In this document: positions 16,798 through 25,267 of the stretch, piece after piece | How the letters are laid out: each line of letters starts with the position of its first letter | Position numbering within the stretch: the first letter of the stretch is position 1 | Position numbers and translations under genes: made by a program | The notes under the pieces: generated by a model | What the model saw: the letters and a program-made list of their open reading frames with translations, nothing else | Database searches by the model: none | What the model was told of the DNA's origin: nothing | Assembly (NCBI RefSeq): GCF_039555755.1 | Contig: NZ_CP154631.1 | Span: forward strand, 3,596,001 to 3,660,000 | DNA length: 64,000 nucleotides | Direction: 5' to 3' | From: Pseudomonas sediminis | Lineage (GTDB): Bacteria > Pseudomonadota > Gammaproteobacteria > Pseudomonadales > Pseudomonadaceae

Positions 16798-17124
16798 TCA
16801 AGTGAGCCGATGGGCGTCGAACCAGGCGCCTACCAGCTCACGCATCCGCTGCCCCGAAAAACTGCCGAAATGCACGCCGTGCACGGTGCGTACGGGTAGT
16901 TCGCGCAAGCGCGCAAGACTCCGTGCGTAATCCTCCAGGTTCGAGTGGTAAGCGTCCTCGATCAGCGGGCCTTCATAGAGGATGTCGCCGGAAAACAGCG
17001 TTTGTGTACTCGCTTCCCATAGGCTGATGCCGCCCGGTTAATGGCCGGGCGTGTGTAGCACCTGCAATACCCGATTACCCAGATCCAGCACGTCACCATA
17101 TTCGATCATATCGTCACCCGTCGA
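16798..17124 (-). pseudogene. Remnant of a metallo-beta-lactamase-fold hydrolase
   Basis: The leftward frame reads MIEYGDVLDLGNRVLQVLHTPGH, then TAA (17038-17040), then PGGISLWEASTQTLFSGDIL and a normal C-terminus ending at 16798. The motif should read HTPGHSPGGI, so a single base change from TCA to TAA explains the stop. The N-terminal half with the metal-binding HxHxDH motif is absent: upstream of about 17124 the similarity ends. Nonsense mutation plus 5' truncation make this a dead gene. Confidence 0.85.
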
Positions 17125-17420
17125 GGTCCGTGGTCAGGGTTTTGGAACCGACTTGTGTGGCGAAAAAGTAGGCCTCGACCATGTGCTACGGGCTTTCGGT
17201 GCGTTCATAATGCCAGGCGTTATGGCATTAGTGTCGGATGTGTTGAATATGACTACTTCAGACCTTCCACGATCTGCTGAAGACGCAACTGAATAAGAAC
17301 TGAAGCAGTGTCGCCTTTCTTCTCCGAAAGGCGTACAGCCCAACGCTGGCGCGCTTATTAGGCTGTGCTAGTACTTATTCGTACGTCTGCCTCAACTCCA
17401 ACGCCACCAGGGAAGCCTAG
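17125..17420. other. Intergenic stretch before aer, no recognised gene
   Basis: It holds a hairpin, CGCCTTTC (17312-17319) with GAAAGGCG (17326-17333), without a T-run. A rightward open frame ending at 17296 (..FGAFIMPGVMALVSDVLNMTT..) has no ribosome site and no family I know. The stretch meets the truncated hydrolase gene on its left, so it may be the incoming side of a rearrangement. Confidence 0.4.
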
Positions 17421-18986
17421 ATGCGCCAGAACCTGCCCGTGACTCAGCGGGAAAGAACCTTCCCCACGGAAGAACGCCTGATTTCCACCACCGACCTTAA
17501 CAGCAAGATTACCTACTGCAACGATGCTTTTGTCGAGATCAGCGGTTTCACTCGCGAGGAGTTGATCGGCCAGCCGCATAACCTCGTACGACACCCGGAC
17601 ATGCCCCCTGCGGTGTTTGGCCATATGTGGGAGACGATCAAGCAGGGCAAGCCCTGGATGGGGATCGTCAAGAATCGTTCGAAGAACGGTGATTTCTACT
17701 GGGTCAGTGCGTATGTCACACCCATCTATGAGAACGGCAGAATTTCCGGCTACGAGTCGGTGCGCTCGTTGCCCACCGAGGCCCAGAAGCGTCGTGCCGA
17801 AGCACTCTATGCCCGGCTGCGGGCCGGAAAATCACCCGTGCCGAAGTTGGAATACTGGACCTATGATCTGGTGCGCTCCTGGCCGCTGATCGCCGCGTCG
17901 CTGCTGATTGTTGCGGCGCACTGGGTGGTTTCTGGCTGGGCGCTGATGGCTTTTATCGTGCTGACGCTGTTCGCGCTGGGCTCCTACCAGCTGTATCGGA
18001 CTCGGCAACTGATTTGCCGCACGCTGGCAGAGCATCCGAAAGCCTTCACCAGCCGCCTCGTGGCGCTGACCTACAGCGATAATCGCGGTGCCCAGGCGCT
18101 GCTGGACATGGCGATGATCAGCGAGGAGGCGCGTTTGCAGACAGCGCTGACGCGGCTGGAAGATGCCGGCGAGAACGTCAAGAAGCGCGCCACCCAGTCT
18201 GCAGAATTGTCGCGTTCTGGCGCTCAGTTGCTTGACCAGCAGCGGGCAGAAACCGACCAGTCGGCGACGGCCATCAACCAGATGGCGGCGACCATCCAGG
18301 AGGTCGCGCTCAACGTACAGAGCACCTCGCATGCCGCCGAAGAGGCGGATCGTCTGGCGCGTGAGGGACGCGATCTGGCGGTGGGTAGCTTGGATTCGAT
18401 GCGACAGATGGCCAAGGCGGTCAACGATATTGGTCAGGCGGTCAACGAACTGGCCAACTCCACGCAGTCGATCGGCAGCGTCGCTGACGTGATCACCTCG
18501 ATTGCCGAGCAGACCAACCTGCTGGCGCTCAACGCTGCCATCGAGGCGGCCAGGGCAGGGGAGCAGGGGCGCGGTTTCGCTGTGGTCGCCGATGAAGTGC
18601 GCTCTCTGGCATCGCATACCCGTCAGTCCACCGAGCAGATTCACCAGATCATCGCTGACCTGCGTGCTGGAGCCGAGCGCGCCGTGGTGACGGCGGGCAA
18701 GGGCGAGGAAATTTCCCGTGGCAGCGTGCAGGGCGTGGAGTCGGTCCGCGATGCGTTGGAGGGCATCAGCTCGGCGGTGACGCGTATCACCGGTATGAGC
18801 CAGCAGATGGCGGCCGCCTCCGAGGAGCAGAGCCACGTGGCCGAGGACATCAGCCGGCAGATCACCCGTATCGCCCAGCTTTCCGATCACAGTGCTGGCC
18901 AGGCGCATCAGGGCGCGGCGATCAGCCGCGAGCTGGAGGAAATGGCCGATTACCTGCACAGCCTGGCGGAGCGTTTCAATCGCTGA
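17421..18986 (+). CDS. aer: Aer-type energy-taxis receptor (PAS plus methyl-accepting domain)
   Basis: 521 residues. The N-terminal PAS domain (about 10-115) has the Aer pattern [22 protein letters not shown], and GMIVKN-like [23 protein letters not shown], which binds FAD in Aer. Two adjacent membrane helices follow (about 155-195: [21 protein letters not shown] and [18 protein letters not shown]), with no periplasmic domain. The C-terminal chemoreceptor domain contains the hairpin tip [20 protein letters not shown], which contacts CheA and CheW. It senses the redox state of the respiratory chain and steers swimming. GGGAAG lies upstream of the ATG. Confidence 0.92.
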   Translation: MRQNLPVTQRERTFPTEERLISTTDLNSKITYCNDAFVEISGFTREELIGQPHNLVRHPDMPPAVFGHMWETIKQGKPWMGIVKNRSKNGDFYWVSAYVTPIYENGRISGYESVRSLPTEAQKRRAEALYARLRAGKSPVPKLEYWTYDLVRSWPLIAASLLIVAAHWVVSGWALMAFIVLTLFALGSYQLYRTRQLICRTLAEHPKAFTSRLVALTYSDNRGAQALLDMAMISEEARLQTALTRLEDAGENVKKRATQSAELSRSGAQLLDQQRAETDQSATAINQMAATIQEVALNVQSTSHAAEEADRLAREGRDLAVGSLDSMRQMAKAVNDIGQAVNELANSTQSIGSVADVITSIAEQTNLLALNAAIEAARAGEQGRGFAVVADEVRSLASHTRQSTEQIHQIIADLRAGAERAVVTAGKGEEISRGSVQGVESVRDALEGISSAVTRITGMSQQMAAASEEQSHVAEDISRQITRIAQLSDHSAGQAHQGAAISRELEEMADYLHSLAERFNR

Positions 18987-18988
18987 AC

Positions 18989-19045
18989 CGTAGCCGGATG
19001 TCATCCGAGGCATGCTTCGATGTTCCGGGTTGCAGCCGGACTACG
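18989..19045. repeat. REP-like palindrome, GTAGCC(C)GGAT family
   Basis: CGTAGCCGGA (18989-18998) faces CCGGACTACG (19036-19045), with an internal GGATGTCATCC. It belongs to the same family as 19811-19839 and 36903-36963 and lies directly after the aer stop. Confidence 0.6.
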
Positions 19046-19077
19046 CGTTGGCAGGGCGTTCTGGCACACTGCGCGGC

Positions 19078-19671
19078 ATGCCTCGTCCGACCTGCTCCCG
19101 CTGCCAGCGCCCGCTCAGCCATTGCCTCTGTCCGCTGATTCCCGACCTCGAGAGTCGCACGCGTGTGCTCATCCTGCAGCATCCGAGCGAGGTCGGTCAT
19201 GCCCTCAATACCGCTCGCCTGGCTGCGCTGGGTTTGCGCAACGCCGAGTTGCGCGTGGGTGAGGTGTTCGATGATCTGCCGCAATTGCTCGCGCAGCCTG
19301 ACTATCGAGCCTGTCTGCTGTTTCCCGGCGAAGAGTCCGTCGCCTTGAGCGCTTACGCGCCCGACGAGAAACCGTTGTTGTTGGTGGTGCCCGATGGCAC
19401 CTGGCGCAAGGCGCGCAAGCTGCTGCATCTCAACCCGTCGCTGGCGGCACTGCCGCGTGTGAGCCTGGGGGCAGTAGCGCCGTCGCGCTACCGTCTGCGC
19501 AAGGCGCCGGAAGAGGGGGCGCTGTCGACCATCGAGGCGATCGTTGCAGCGCTGGCTGTGCTTGAGGCGCCACGGGGTTTCGAGGCATTGCTGCAGCCAT
19601 TCGATGCCTTGATCGAGGGACAGATTGCTGCGATGGGCGAAGCAGTGTTTGTCCGCAACCACCAGCGTTGA
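19078..19671 (+). CDS. tapT: DTW-domain tRNA-uridine aminocarboxypropyltransferase
   Basis: 197 residues from ATG 19078. An N-terminal zinc-binding cluster CSRCQRPLSHCLC (6-18) precedes the DTW core, with GHALNTARLAALGL, LLFPGEES, the name-giving motif as DGTW in VVPDGTWRKARKLLHLN, and the C-terminal LSTIEAI. The family transfers the aminocarboxypropyl group of S-adenosylmethionine to U47 in tRNA (acp3U). Which of the two E. coli-type families it belongs to is not certain. It starts inside the tail of the REP-like repeat after aer. Confidence 0.8.
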   Translation: MPRPTCSRCQRPLSHCLCPLIPDLESRTRVLILQHPSEVGHALNTARLAALGLRNAELRVGEVFDDLPQLLAQPDYRACLLFPGEESVALSAYAPDEKPLLLVVPDGTWRKARKLLHLNPSLAALPRVSLGAVAPSRYRLRKAPEEGALSTIEAIVAALAVLEAPRGFEALLQPFDALIEGQIAAMGEAVFVRNHQR

Positions 19672-19675
19672 CGCT

Positions 19676-19752
19676 GTGCGCACGGCGCACCCTACGCGCG
19701 TAGCCGTGGCAGATCTATAAGGGCGAAGGCATGTAGGGTGCGCCGCGCGCAC
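19676..19752. repeat. Inverted repeat with GTAGGGTGCGCC ends
   Basis: A 20-base arm at 19676-19695 and its complement at 19733-19752 match in 19 of 20 positions across a 37-base spacer. The GTAGGGTGCGCC core also occurs at 6928-6939 and, changed, near 51908, so it is a dispersed repeat. Confidence 0.62.
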
Positions 19753-19810
19753 CGGCTTTTGATCAATGCTACGGTTCGGGCTCGGTACGTATGGCGCATC
19801 TGGCGATGTC

Positions 19811-19839
19811 GCGTAGCCCGGATGAAATCCGGGCTACGC
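19811..19839. repeat. Perfect REP palindrome, GTAGCCCGGAT family
   Basis: A 13-bp stem (GCGTAGCCCGGAT, 19811-19823, with its complement at 19827-19839) and a 3-base loop, 17 bases past the lapC stop. It could also end the lapEBC transcript or protect its 3' end, but no T-run follows. Confidence 0.75.
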
Positions 19840-19856
19840 AGCAGCACGGCAGGTAT

Positions 19857-21215
19857 TCAGCGTTCGCGCATGGCTTCCGAGCGGGCCTTGAGCACGGGCT
19901 TGAGCAGGTAGGTCAGCACGCTCTTTTCACCAGTAATGATGTCAACCGTGGCGACCATGCCGGGGATGATCAGCAACGGGTGTTCGTCGCTGCCGAGATG
20001 GCTTTTATCCGTGCGTACCTGGATCAGGTAGAAGCTGTTGCCTTCCTCGTCGGTGATGGTGTCGGCGCTGATCAGCTCGAGGTTGGCCTTGAGGCCGCCG
20101 TAGATGGTGTAGTCGTAGGCGGTGAACTTGACCATCGCCTTCTGCCCCGGATGCAGGAAGGCCACATCCTGCGGGCGCACTTTGGCCTCGATCAACAGAC
20201 TGTCGTCCAGCGGTACGATCTCCAGCATGTCGCTACCCGGCTGCACCACGCCACCGATGGTATTGACCTTGAGCTGCTTGATCACCCCACGCACCGGCGA
20301 GGTGACGGTGGTGCGGGTTACCTTGTCCTGGATGGCGACACTGGTGGCGGTGATCTTCTGCAGCTCGGTACGTAATTCGTTGAGCTCCTTGAAGGCCTCG
20401 GCGCGGAAGGCCAGCTCGGATTCGTCCATCTTGCTTTTGATCTCGCTCATCGCCGCTTCTGCGCGGGGAATGGCCAGGTTGGTGGCTTCCAGTGATCCTC
20501 GAACTTCCACCACGCTACGGCGCAGGCGTAGCACTTCGACTTGGGAAATCGCCCCCGAGGCCACCAGCGGTTGCGACATGTTCAGCTCTTGCTGCAAAAG
20601 GCCGAGGCTGGAACGGTATTGCTGGGACTTGGAGCGAAATTCGGCAAGCTCTTGCTCCTTCTGCCGCAGTTGTTCGCCCAGGGTGCGTTGCTCACTGCGC
20701 AGGCGTTGTTGGCGTGAGCGGTACAGGGCCAATTGGTCTTCTGCCAGCTGCGGCGCGTCGCGGGTGATTTCTTCGGGCAGTTGCGGTTCTCGCCCTTCGG
20801 CCTCGGCGCTCAGTCGCTCGAGGCGGGCGATCAGTGCCAGTCGATCCGCTTCGGTTTCCCCACGATTGGATAGAAAGCGCGTGTCATCCAGCCGCAGCAG
20901 GGTGTCACCCTTTTCCACCACCTGGCCTTCACGCACGAAGATCTCGCTGACGATGCCGCCTTCGAGGTTCTGGATCACCTGCACCTTGCTCGACGGGATG
21001 GCCTTGCCTTCACCCGTGGTCACCTCCTCGAGCACGGCGAAATGCGCCCAGACCAGTGCGCTGAGCAGGCAGGCACTGACCGCCCACACGGTGATGCGGC
21101 TCAGCCAGGGCGAGTCTTCCAGAATGGCGCCTTCGACTTCCGGCATGAACTCGGTGTCCTGACGTTTCTCGCGCAGGCTGCCGAAGTAGTTGCCGAGATT
21201 CTGGGTCGCTTGCAT
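19857..21215 (-). CDS. lapC: LapC, periplasmic adaptor (HlyD family) of the adhesin secretion system
   Basis: 452 residues. It has a short cytoplasmic N-terminus, one membrane helix (about 41-60, VWAVSACLLSALVWAHF), then the HlyD lipoyl/barrel half GEGKAIPSSKVQVIQNLEGGIV. A long coiled-coil hairpin (about 125-285, rich in E, Q, L and R) follows, then the returning barrel TTVTSPVRGVIKQLKVNTIGGVVQPG. It bridges the LapB ATPase and the LapE outer-membrane channel. Only 12 bases separate it from lapB. It is the last gene of the leftward lapE-lapB-lapC unit. Confidence 0.92.
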   Translation of the reverse strand: MQATQNLGNYFGSLREKRQDTEFMPEVEGAILEDSPWLSRITVWAVSACLLSALVWAHFAVLEEVTTGEGKAIPSSKVQVIQNLEGGIVSEIFVREGQVVEKGDTLLRLDDTRFLSNRGETEADRLALIARLERLSAEAEGREPQLPEEITRDAPQLAEDQLALYRSRQQRLRSEQRTLGEQLRQKEQELAEFRSKSQQYRSSLGLLQQELNMSQPLVASGAISQVEVLRLRRSVVEVRGSLEATNLAIPRAEAAMSEIKSKMDESELAFRAEAFKELNELRTELQKITATSVAIQDKVTRTTVTSPVRGVIKQLKVNTIGGVVQPGSDMLEIVPLDDSLLIEAKVRPQDVAFLHPGQKAMVKFTAYDYTIYGGLKANLELISADTITDEEGNSFYLIQVRTDKSHLGSDEHPLLIIPGMVATVDIITGEKSVLTYLLKPVLKARSEAMRER

Positions 21216-21227
21216 CGCTCGTCGCTC

Positions 21228-23387
21228 CTACAGGCTGGCTGGGCCGACGCGGCCCTTGCGCAAGGCTTCGATCACCGCTTCCTTCGGCCCGTCTGCCACC
21301 ACACGACCGTTGTCCAGCACGGCCAGGCGATCTACCAGGCTGAGCATGGAGGCGCGGTGGGTGATGAGGACCAGGGTCTTGCCCTGCACCCAGCTGTGCA
21401 GACGCTGGCGCAGCAGGTCTTCGCTGGTGTTGTCCATGGCGCTGGTGGGCTCGTCGAGCACCAGAATCGGTGGGTCGAGCAGTAGCGCCCTGGCCAGCAG
21501 CACGGCTTGGCGCTGGCCGCCGGAAAGCAGTTGGCCGCGCTCGCCCACCGGACGGTCGAAGCCCTGCGGGTGCTGTCGCGCCAGGTCGACGACGCCTGTC
21601 AGCTCGGCCACTTCGAGCATGCGCGCGTCGCTGATGTAACGCGCACCGAGGGTGAGGTTGTCGCGCAGGCTGCCGGCCAGCAGCGGCAGGTCGTGGGCGA
21701 CGTAGCCGATCTGATGGCGCAGGTCGGCAACATCGAGCTGGCGCAGGTCGAGGTTGTCGAGCAGGATCTGCCCTTCGTCGGCGCTGTAGAACGCCATCAT
21801 CAGACGCGCCAGGGTGCTTTTGCCCGAGCCGCTGCGACCGATGATGCCGAGCCGCTCGCCGGCGCCGAGGCGCAGGCTGACGTTGTGCAGCGCCGGGGCG
21901 TTCTGGCTGGGGTAGGTGAAGCTGATCTGGCGGATGTCCAGTGCCCCCTTGAGTTGGGTGCGATCCAGCGGGCGCTGCTTGTCCTGACGCTCCTGTGGCA
22001 ATGCCATCAGTGCGTCGGTGCTGGTCATGGTCAGGCGCGCCTGTTGGTAGCGGGTGATCAGTCCGGCGATCTGGCCCAGTGGCGCAAGAATCCGGCTGCC
22101 TAGCATGTAGCAGGCCACCAGTGCGCCGACGCTGAGGTGGCCGGCGATGATCAGGTAGACCCCTGCGACGATGGTGGCCATGCCGGCGAATTGCTGCAGG
22201 AACAGGGTGCCGTTGGTGGCCAGCGAGGCGAGGAATTTTGCATGGCCGTCCAGGCGGGTGAGGGCACCGTGGGTTTGCTCCCACTGGTGCTGGCGCTCGC
22301 TTTCCGCGCCGCAGGCTTTGAGGGTTTCCAGGCCTCCAAGGGTTTCGATTAACAACGCCTGGCGCTGCGAGCCGAGTTGCAGGCTCTTCTGCACTGTGTC
22401 GCGCAGGCGCACCTGGATGATGTAGGCGAACAGTGCGGTAATGGGGAAGGCCAGCAGGGGGATGAACACCAGCGGGCCACCGATCAGGCCGATCACCAGC
22501 AGCATCAGCAGGGAGAAGGGCAGGTCGATCAGGCTGGTCAGGGTCACGGCCGTGAGAAAATCGCGCAGTCCCTGGAAGTCGTGAATGCTCTGTGCGAAAC
22601 CGCCGATTGTGGCCGGTCGCGCTTTCATCGACATGCCAGTGATGCGTTCGAACAAGGTGGCCGACAGCACCACATCGGTCTTCTTGCCGGCGGTGTCCAG
22701 CAGGTGCGCGCGCAGTACCTTGAGCAGCAGTTCGAAACCGGTGCCGACAAACAGGCCAATGGCCAACACCCAGAGCGTCGAGGTCGCCTGATTGGGCACC
22801 ACGCGATCGTAGGTTTGCATCACGAACAGCGGCACCATCAAACCCAGCAGGTTGATCAGCAGGCTGGCCAGCACGGCATCGGTGTAGAGCCAGCGCGACA
22901 GCTTCAAGGTGTCGCGAAACCAGGCTTCGATGCGCGGCACCAGCGGTGTGCGGGCTTCCTCAAGCTCATGCCGCGGGCGAGCAAAGAAGGCCCGGCCGCT
23001 GTACTCGGTGGCCAGTTGTTCGCGGCTGACCCATTGCTCGCCGCCATCCGTTTCGCAGGGCAGAATCTGCGCCTGCTGCTTTGGTCCCCACTGGCGCAGC
23101 ACGGCGCTGCGGCCGTCCTTGAGCAGCAGCAGTACCGGCAGGTTGAGTGCTGAGATACTGGACAGGTCGCGTTGCAGCAAGCGTCCTTGCAACCCCGCTC
23201 GTGCTGCGGCGCGGGCCAGTAGGTCGGGGCTCAGGCGCTGCTCTGGCAGAGGCAGCCCAGCGCTCAGGCTGCCGCGACTGGCGGAACAGCCATGCAGCCT
23301 GCACAGGATCAACAAACCATCCAACAACGGATCGTCGTGACTGAGCCGCGGATCACTGGTCGGCCCTGGCCGTTCCATGGTGGTCAA
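21228..23387 (-). CDS. lapB: LapB, type I secretion ABC exporter with C39-like domain
   Basis: 719 residues. The N-terminal 140 form a C39-peptidase-like domain without the catalytic QxxxDCG motif, as in exporters of large adhesins that dock the substrate rather than cut it. Six membrane helices follow (about 165-450). The ATPase has Walker A GRSGSGKST (517-525), signature LSGGQ (621-625) and Walker B ILVLDE (641-646). I accept the TTG at 23387: GAGGAG lies 9 bases upstream, whereas the next ATG (23378) is too far from it. It powers export of the adhesin encoded divergently. Confidence 0.93.
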   Translation of the reverse strand: MTTMERPGPTSDPRLSHDDPLLDGLLILCRLHGCSASRGSLSAGLPLPEQRLSPDLLARAAARAGLQGRLLQRDLSSISALNLPVLLLLKDGRSAVLRQWGPKQQAQILPCETDGGEQWVSREQLATEYSGRAFFARPRHELEEARTPLVPRIEAWFRDTLKLSRWLYTDAVLASLLINLLGLMVPLFVMQTYDRVVPNQATSTLWVLAIGLFVGTGFELLLKVLRAHLLDTAGKKTDVVLSATLFERITGMSMKARPATIGGFAQSIHDFQGLRDFLTAVTLTSLIDLPFSLLMLLVIGLIGGPLVFIPLLAFPITALFAYIIQVRLRDTVQKSLQLGSQRQALLIETLGGLETLKACGAESERQHQWEQTHGALTRLDGHAKFLASLATNGTLFLQQFAGMATIVAGVYLIIAGHLSVGALVACYMLGSRILAPLGQIAGLITRYQQARLTMTSTDALMALPQERQDKQRPLDRTQLKGALDIRQISFTYPSQNAPALHNVSLRLGAGERLGIIGRSGSGKSTLARLMMAFYSADEGQILLDNLDLRQLDVADLRHQIGYVAHDLPLLAGSLRDNLTLGARYISDARMLEVAELTGVVDLARQHPQGFDRPVGERGQLLSGGQRQAVLLARALLLDPPILVLDEPTSAMDNTSEDLLRQRLHSWVQGKTLVLITHRASMLSLVDRLAVLDNGRVVADGPKEAVIEALRKGRVGPASL

Positions 23388-23465
23388 TTTCTACTACTCC
23401 TCAGGCCTGTTCAGACCGTTGCCGCACGTTGACCCTGCTTGCTCACGCGGGGTCTCGGGTCGGTA

Positions 23466-24821
23466 CTACTTCATTTCCGGCAAGCGTGCTTCGCTCTTCA
23501 CTTCGGTGAGGGCTACAGCTTCCGTCGGGACTACGACCTGTTGCTGGCGTAGCAGATCACCCATGGCCGCGACGACGCGGTACATCGAGAACTCTTCGCC
23601 GTAGCGAACCTCGGTGTAGCGGCGGTTGGCAGTGAACAGTTCGTTTTCGCTGTCGAGCAGGTCGAGCAGGGTGCGTTGCCCCAGGCTGAACTGCTGCTGG
23701 TAGGCCTCGCGAACCCGTGAGGTGTAGTCCGCGTAGTCACGGGCTTTGGGGGTTTGCAGGCGCGCGTTCTCCATGGCGTTCCAGGCCAGCGAGAGGTTTT
23801 CGTTAAGCACGCGCAGCGCGTTGTTGCGGATATCCATCGACTCGTTGATCTGGTGCGCGGCCGATTGCAGGCGGGCCTTGTCGCGCATGCCGTTGAACAG
23901 GTTGTAGTTCATCACCACGGCGGCTCGCCAGGTGTTGTAGTGCCCCTCGTCACCCTGCACGTTGTCGTTGGCATTGGTGGCCAACTCCAGGTCGAAGCGC
24001 GGGTAGAAGGGCGACTTGGCCACCTCGTACTGCTTCTCGGCAGCATTGACGTCCGACTGTGCCGACTTCAGGAAGGGGTTGTTGTCCATCACGGTCTGGC
24101 GGGCGGCGAGCAAATCGGCCGGCATGTTGCCCTTGACCGAGGAGGGTGTCTCCAGCTGATCCGGCAAACGCCCCACGGCGCTGAAGAAGTTGGCTTCGGC
24201 ATCGGCCAGGTTGACCTCTTCGGTGTACAGGTTGTTCTGCGCCAGGGCCAGACGGGCCTCGGATTGGTCAAGGTCGGCGGTGCTGCCAACGCCCTGGCGG
24301 CTGCGCAAGCCGATCTGATCGTTGATGCGTTGGTGTGCCTGCAGGTTGTTGCGCGCCAGAGTGACCATCTCGCGGCGCATCAGCACATCGAGGTACACCT
24401 CTACGGTGCGAAGCGCCAGGCTTTCAGAGGTTCCGAGCAGACGGTAGGCGCGAGAGTTGACCACGGCTTGGGTGCGCGCCACTTCGTTGGGGGTGTTGAA
24501 ACCATCGAACAGCATCTGCCGCAAACGCAGCTCGGCATCGCGGTAGTTCAGGGTCTCTGTGTTGTGTTTGCCCAGCGCCCTCGTGCTGGGGCTGTCTGTA
24601 CGTTCCCGGCCGTAACCGACCAGCAGATCGACGGTGGGCAGGTAGCCGCCCTTGGCGAATTTCACATCCTCATCCGATGAGAGTCGGCTATTGGCGGCAG
24701 CGTGGATTTCCGGGTGATTGTCCAGTGTGCTCTGAATCGCTTCCGACAGATTCATGGCTTGCGCCTGACTGCAAACAGTCGCCAAAAGCATGGCGCTCCA
24801 CAGCGGGGTTAAGGTGCGCAT
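23466..24821 (-). CDS. lapE: LapE, TolC-family outer-membrane channel
   Basis: 451 residues with a signal peptide (MRTLTPLWSAMLLATVCSQAQA) and two TolC repeats. MNLSEAIQSTLDNHPEIHAAANSR opens the first, and GVGSTADLDQSEARLALAQNNLYTEEVNL carries the family's helix pattern. The gene is first in the leftward unit, 78 bases before lapB, and faces the giant adhesin gene across a 446-base promoter region. Length is normal for the LapE/AggA branch. It should supply the outer-membrane duct in which the adhesin's retention module is held. Confidence 0.92.
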   Translation of the reverse strand: MRTLTPLWSAMLLATVCSQAQAMNLSEAIQSTLDNHPEIHAAANSRLSSDEDVKFAKGGYLPTVDLLVGYGRERTDSPSTRALGKHNTETLNYRDAELRLRQMLFDGFNTPNEVARTQAVVNSRAYRLLGTSESLALRTVEVYLDVLMRREMVTLARNNLQAHQRINDQIGLRSRQGVGSTADLDQSEARLALAQNNLYTEEVNLADAEANFFSAVGRLPDQLETPSSVKGNMPADLLAARQTVMDNNPFLKSAQSDVNAAEKQYEVAKSPFYPRFDLELATNANDNVQGDEGHYNTWRAAVVMNYNLFNGMRDKARLQSAAHQINESMDIRNNALRVLNENLSLAWNAMENARLQTPKARDYADYTSRVREAYQQQFSLGQRTLLDLLDSENELFTANRRYTEVRYGEEFSMYRVVAAMGDLLRQQQVVVPTEAVALTEVKSEARLPEMK

Positions 24822-24924
24822 TGGCGTTTCTCCTGACTGAAGTTCTTATCCTGTCGCCATAAAAATGACGTTTTTCCCTGTCAAACCGTTTCAGGCTTGT
24901 AACATCACAGCTAAGAACAACTTT

Positions 24925-24953
24925 TTGAGAAGCTAAGAAGATTTTCTCATAAT
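24925..24953 (+). promoter_or_regulatory. Candidate sigma-70 promoter for lapA in an AT-rich divergent region
   Basis: TTGAGA (24925-24930), a 17-base spacer and CATAAT (24948-24953) give a good match to the consensus. The 446 bases between lapE and lapA are much more AT-rich than the surroundings, and the first 200 hold several A/T runs and the inverted pair TGAGAA/TTCTCA. The promoter would leave a leader of about 300 bases before the lapA ATG. No other gene is seen in the gap. Confidence 0.4.
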
Positions 24954-25267
24954 CTATATTCAGAAAAAATCTTATGAACTCTGAGAAAAGCAGCACATTG
25001 TTTGAGCCTGTGAGCTGCGCAACTCCTCATTTTTCGTGGGCTGCACAGCTGAAATGGGTTGTCAGGCATCAAAGGACGGGGATTCAACTGATGGAGTAGT
25101 TCGACGCATGCTGTAGTGACATTTTTTTGTCAGTAGCGTTTTTTGGATTTTGCGCCGTTCCATTTCAATCAGCTGTCTTGTTTCTCTCCTCGGCTACGAA
25201 AAGGTGTTCTGACCCTTTTGCTAGGTAAGTGTCGGCAGTGGTCGGCAGCTGTAGTGAGGATGGAATC

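Noticed and set aside
17051..17296. 81-codon rightward open frame as a gene
   Set aside because: It starts inside the hydrolase remnant, has no ribosome site and matches no family I know.
22960..23387. Functional C39 peptidase activity in LapB
   Set aside because: The domain lacks the catalytic Cys motif and the adhesin has no double-Gly leader; it fits the non-cleaving C39-like class.
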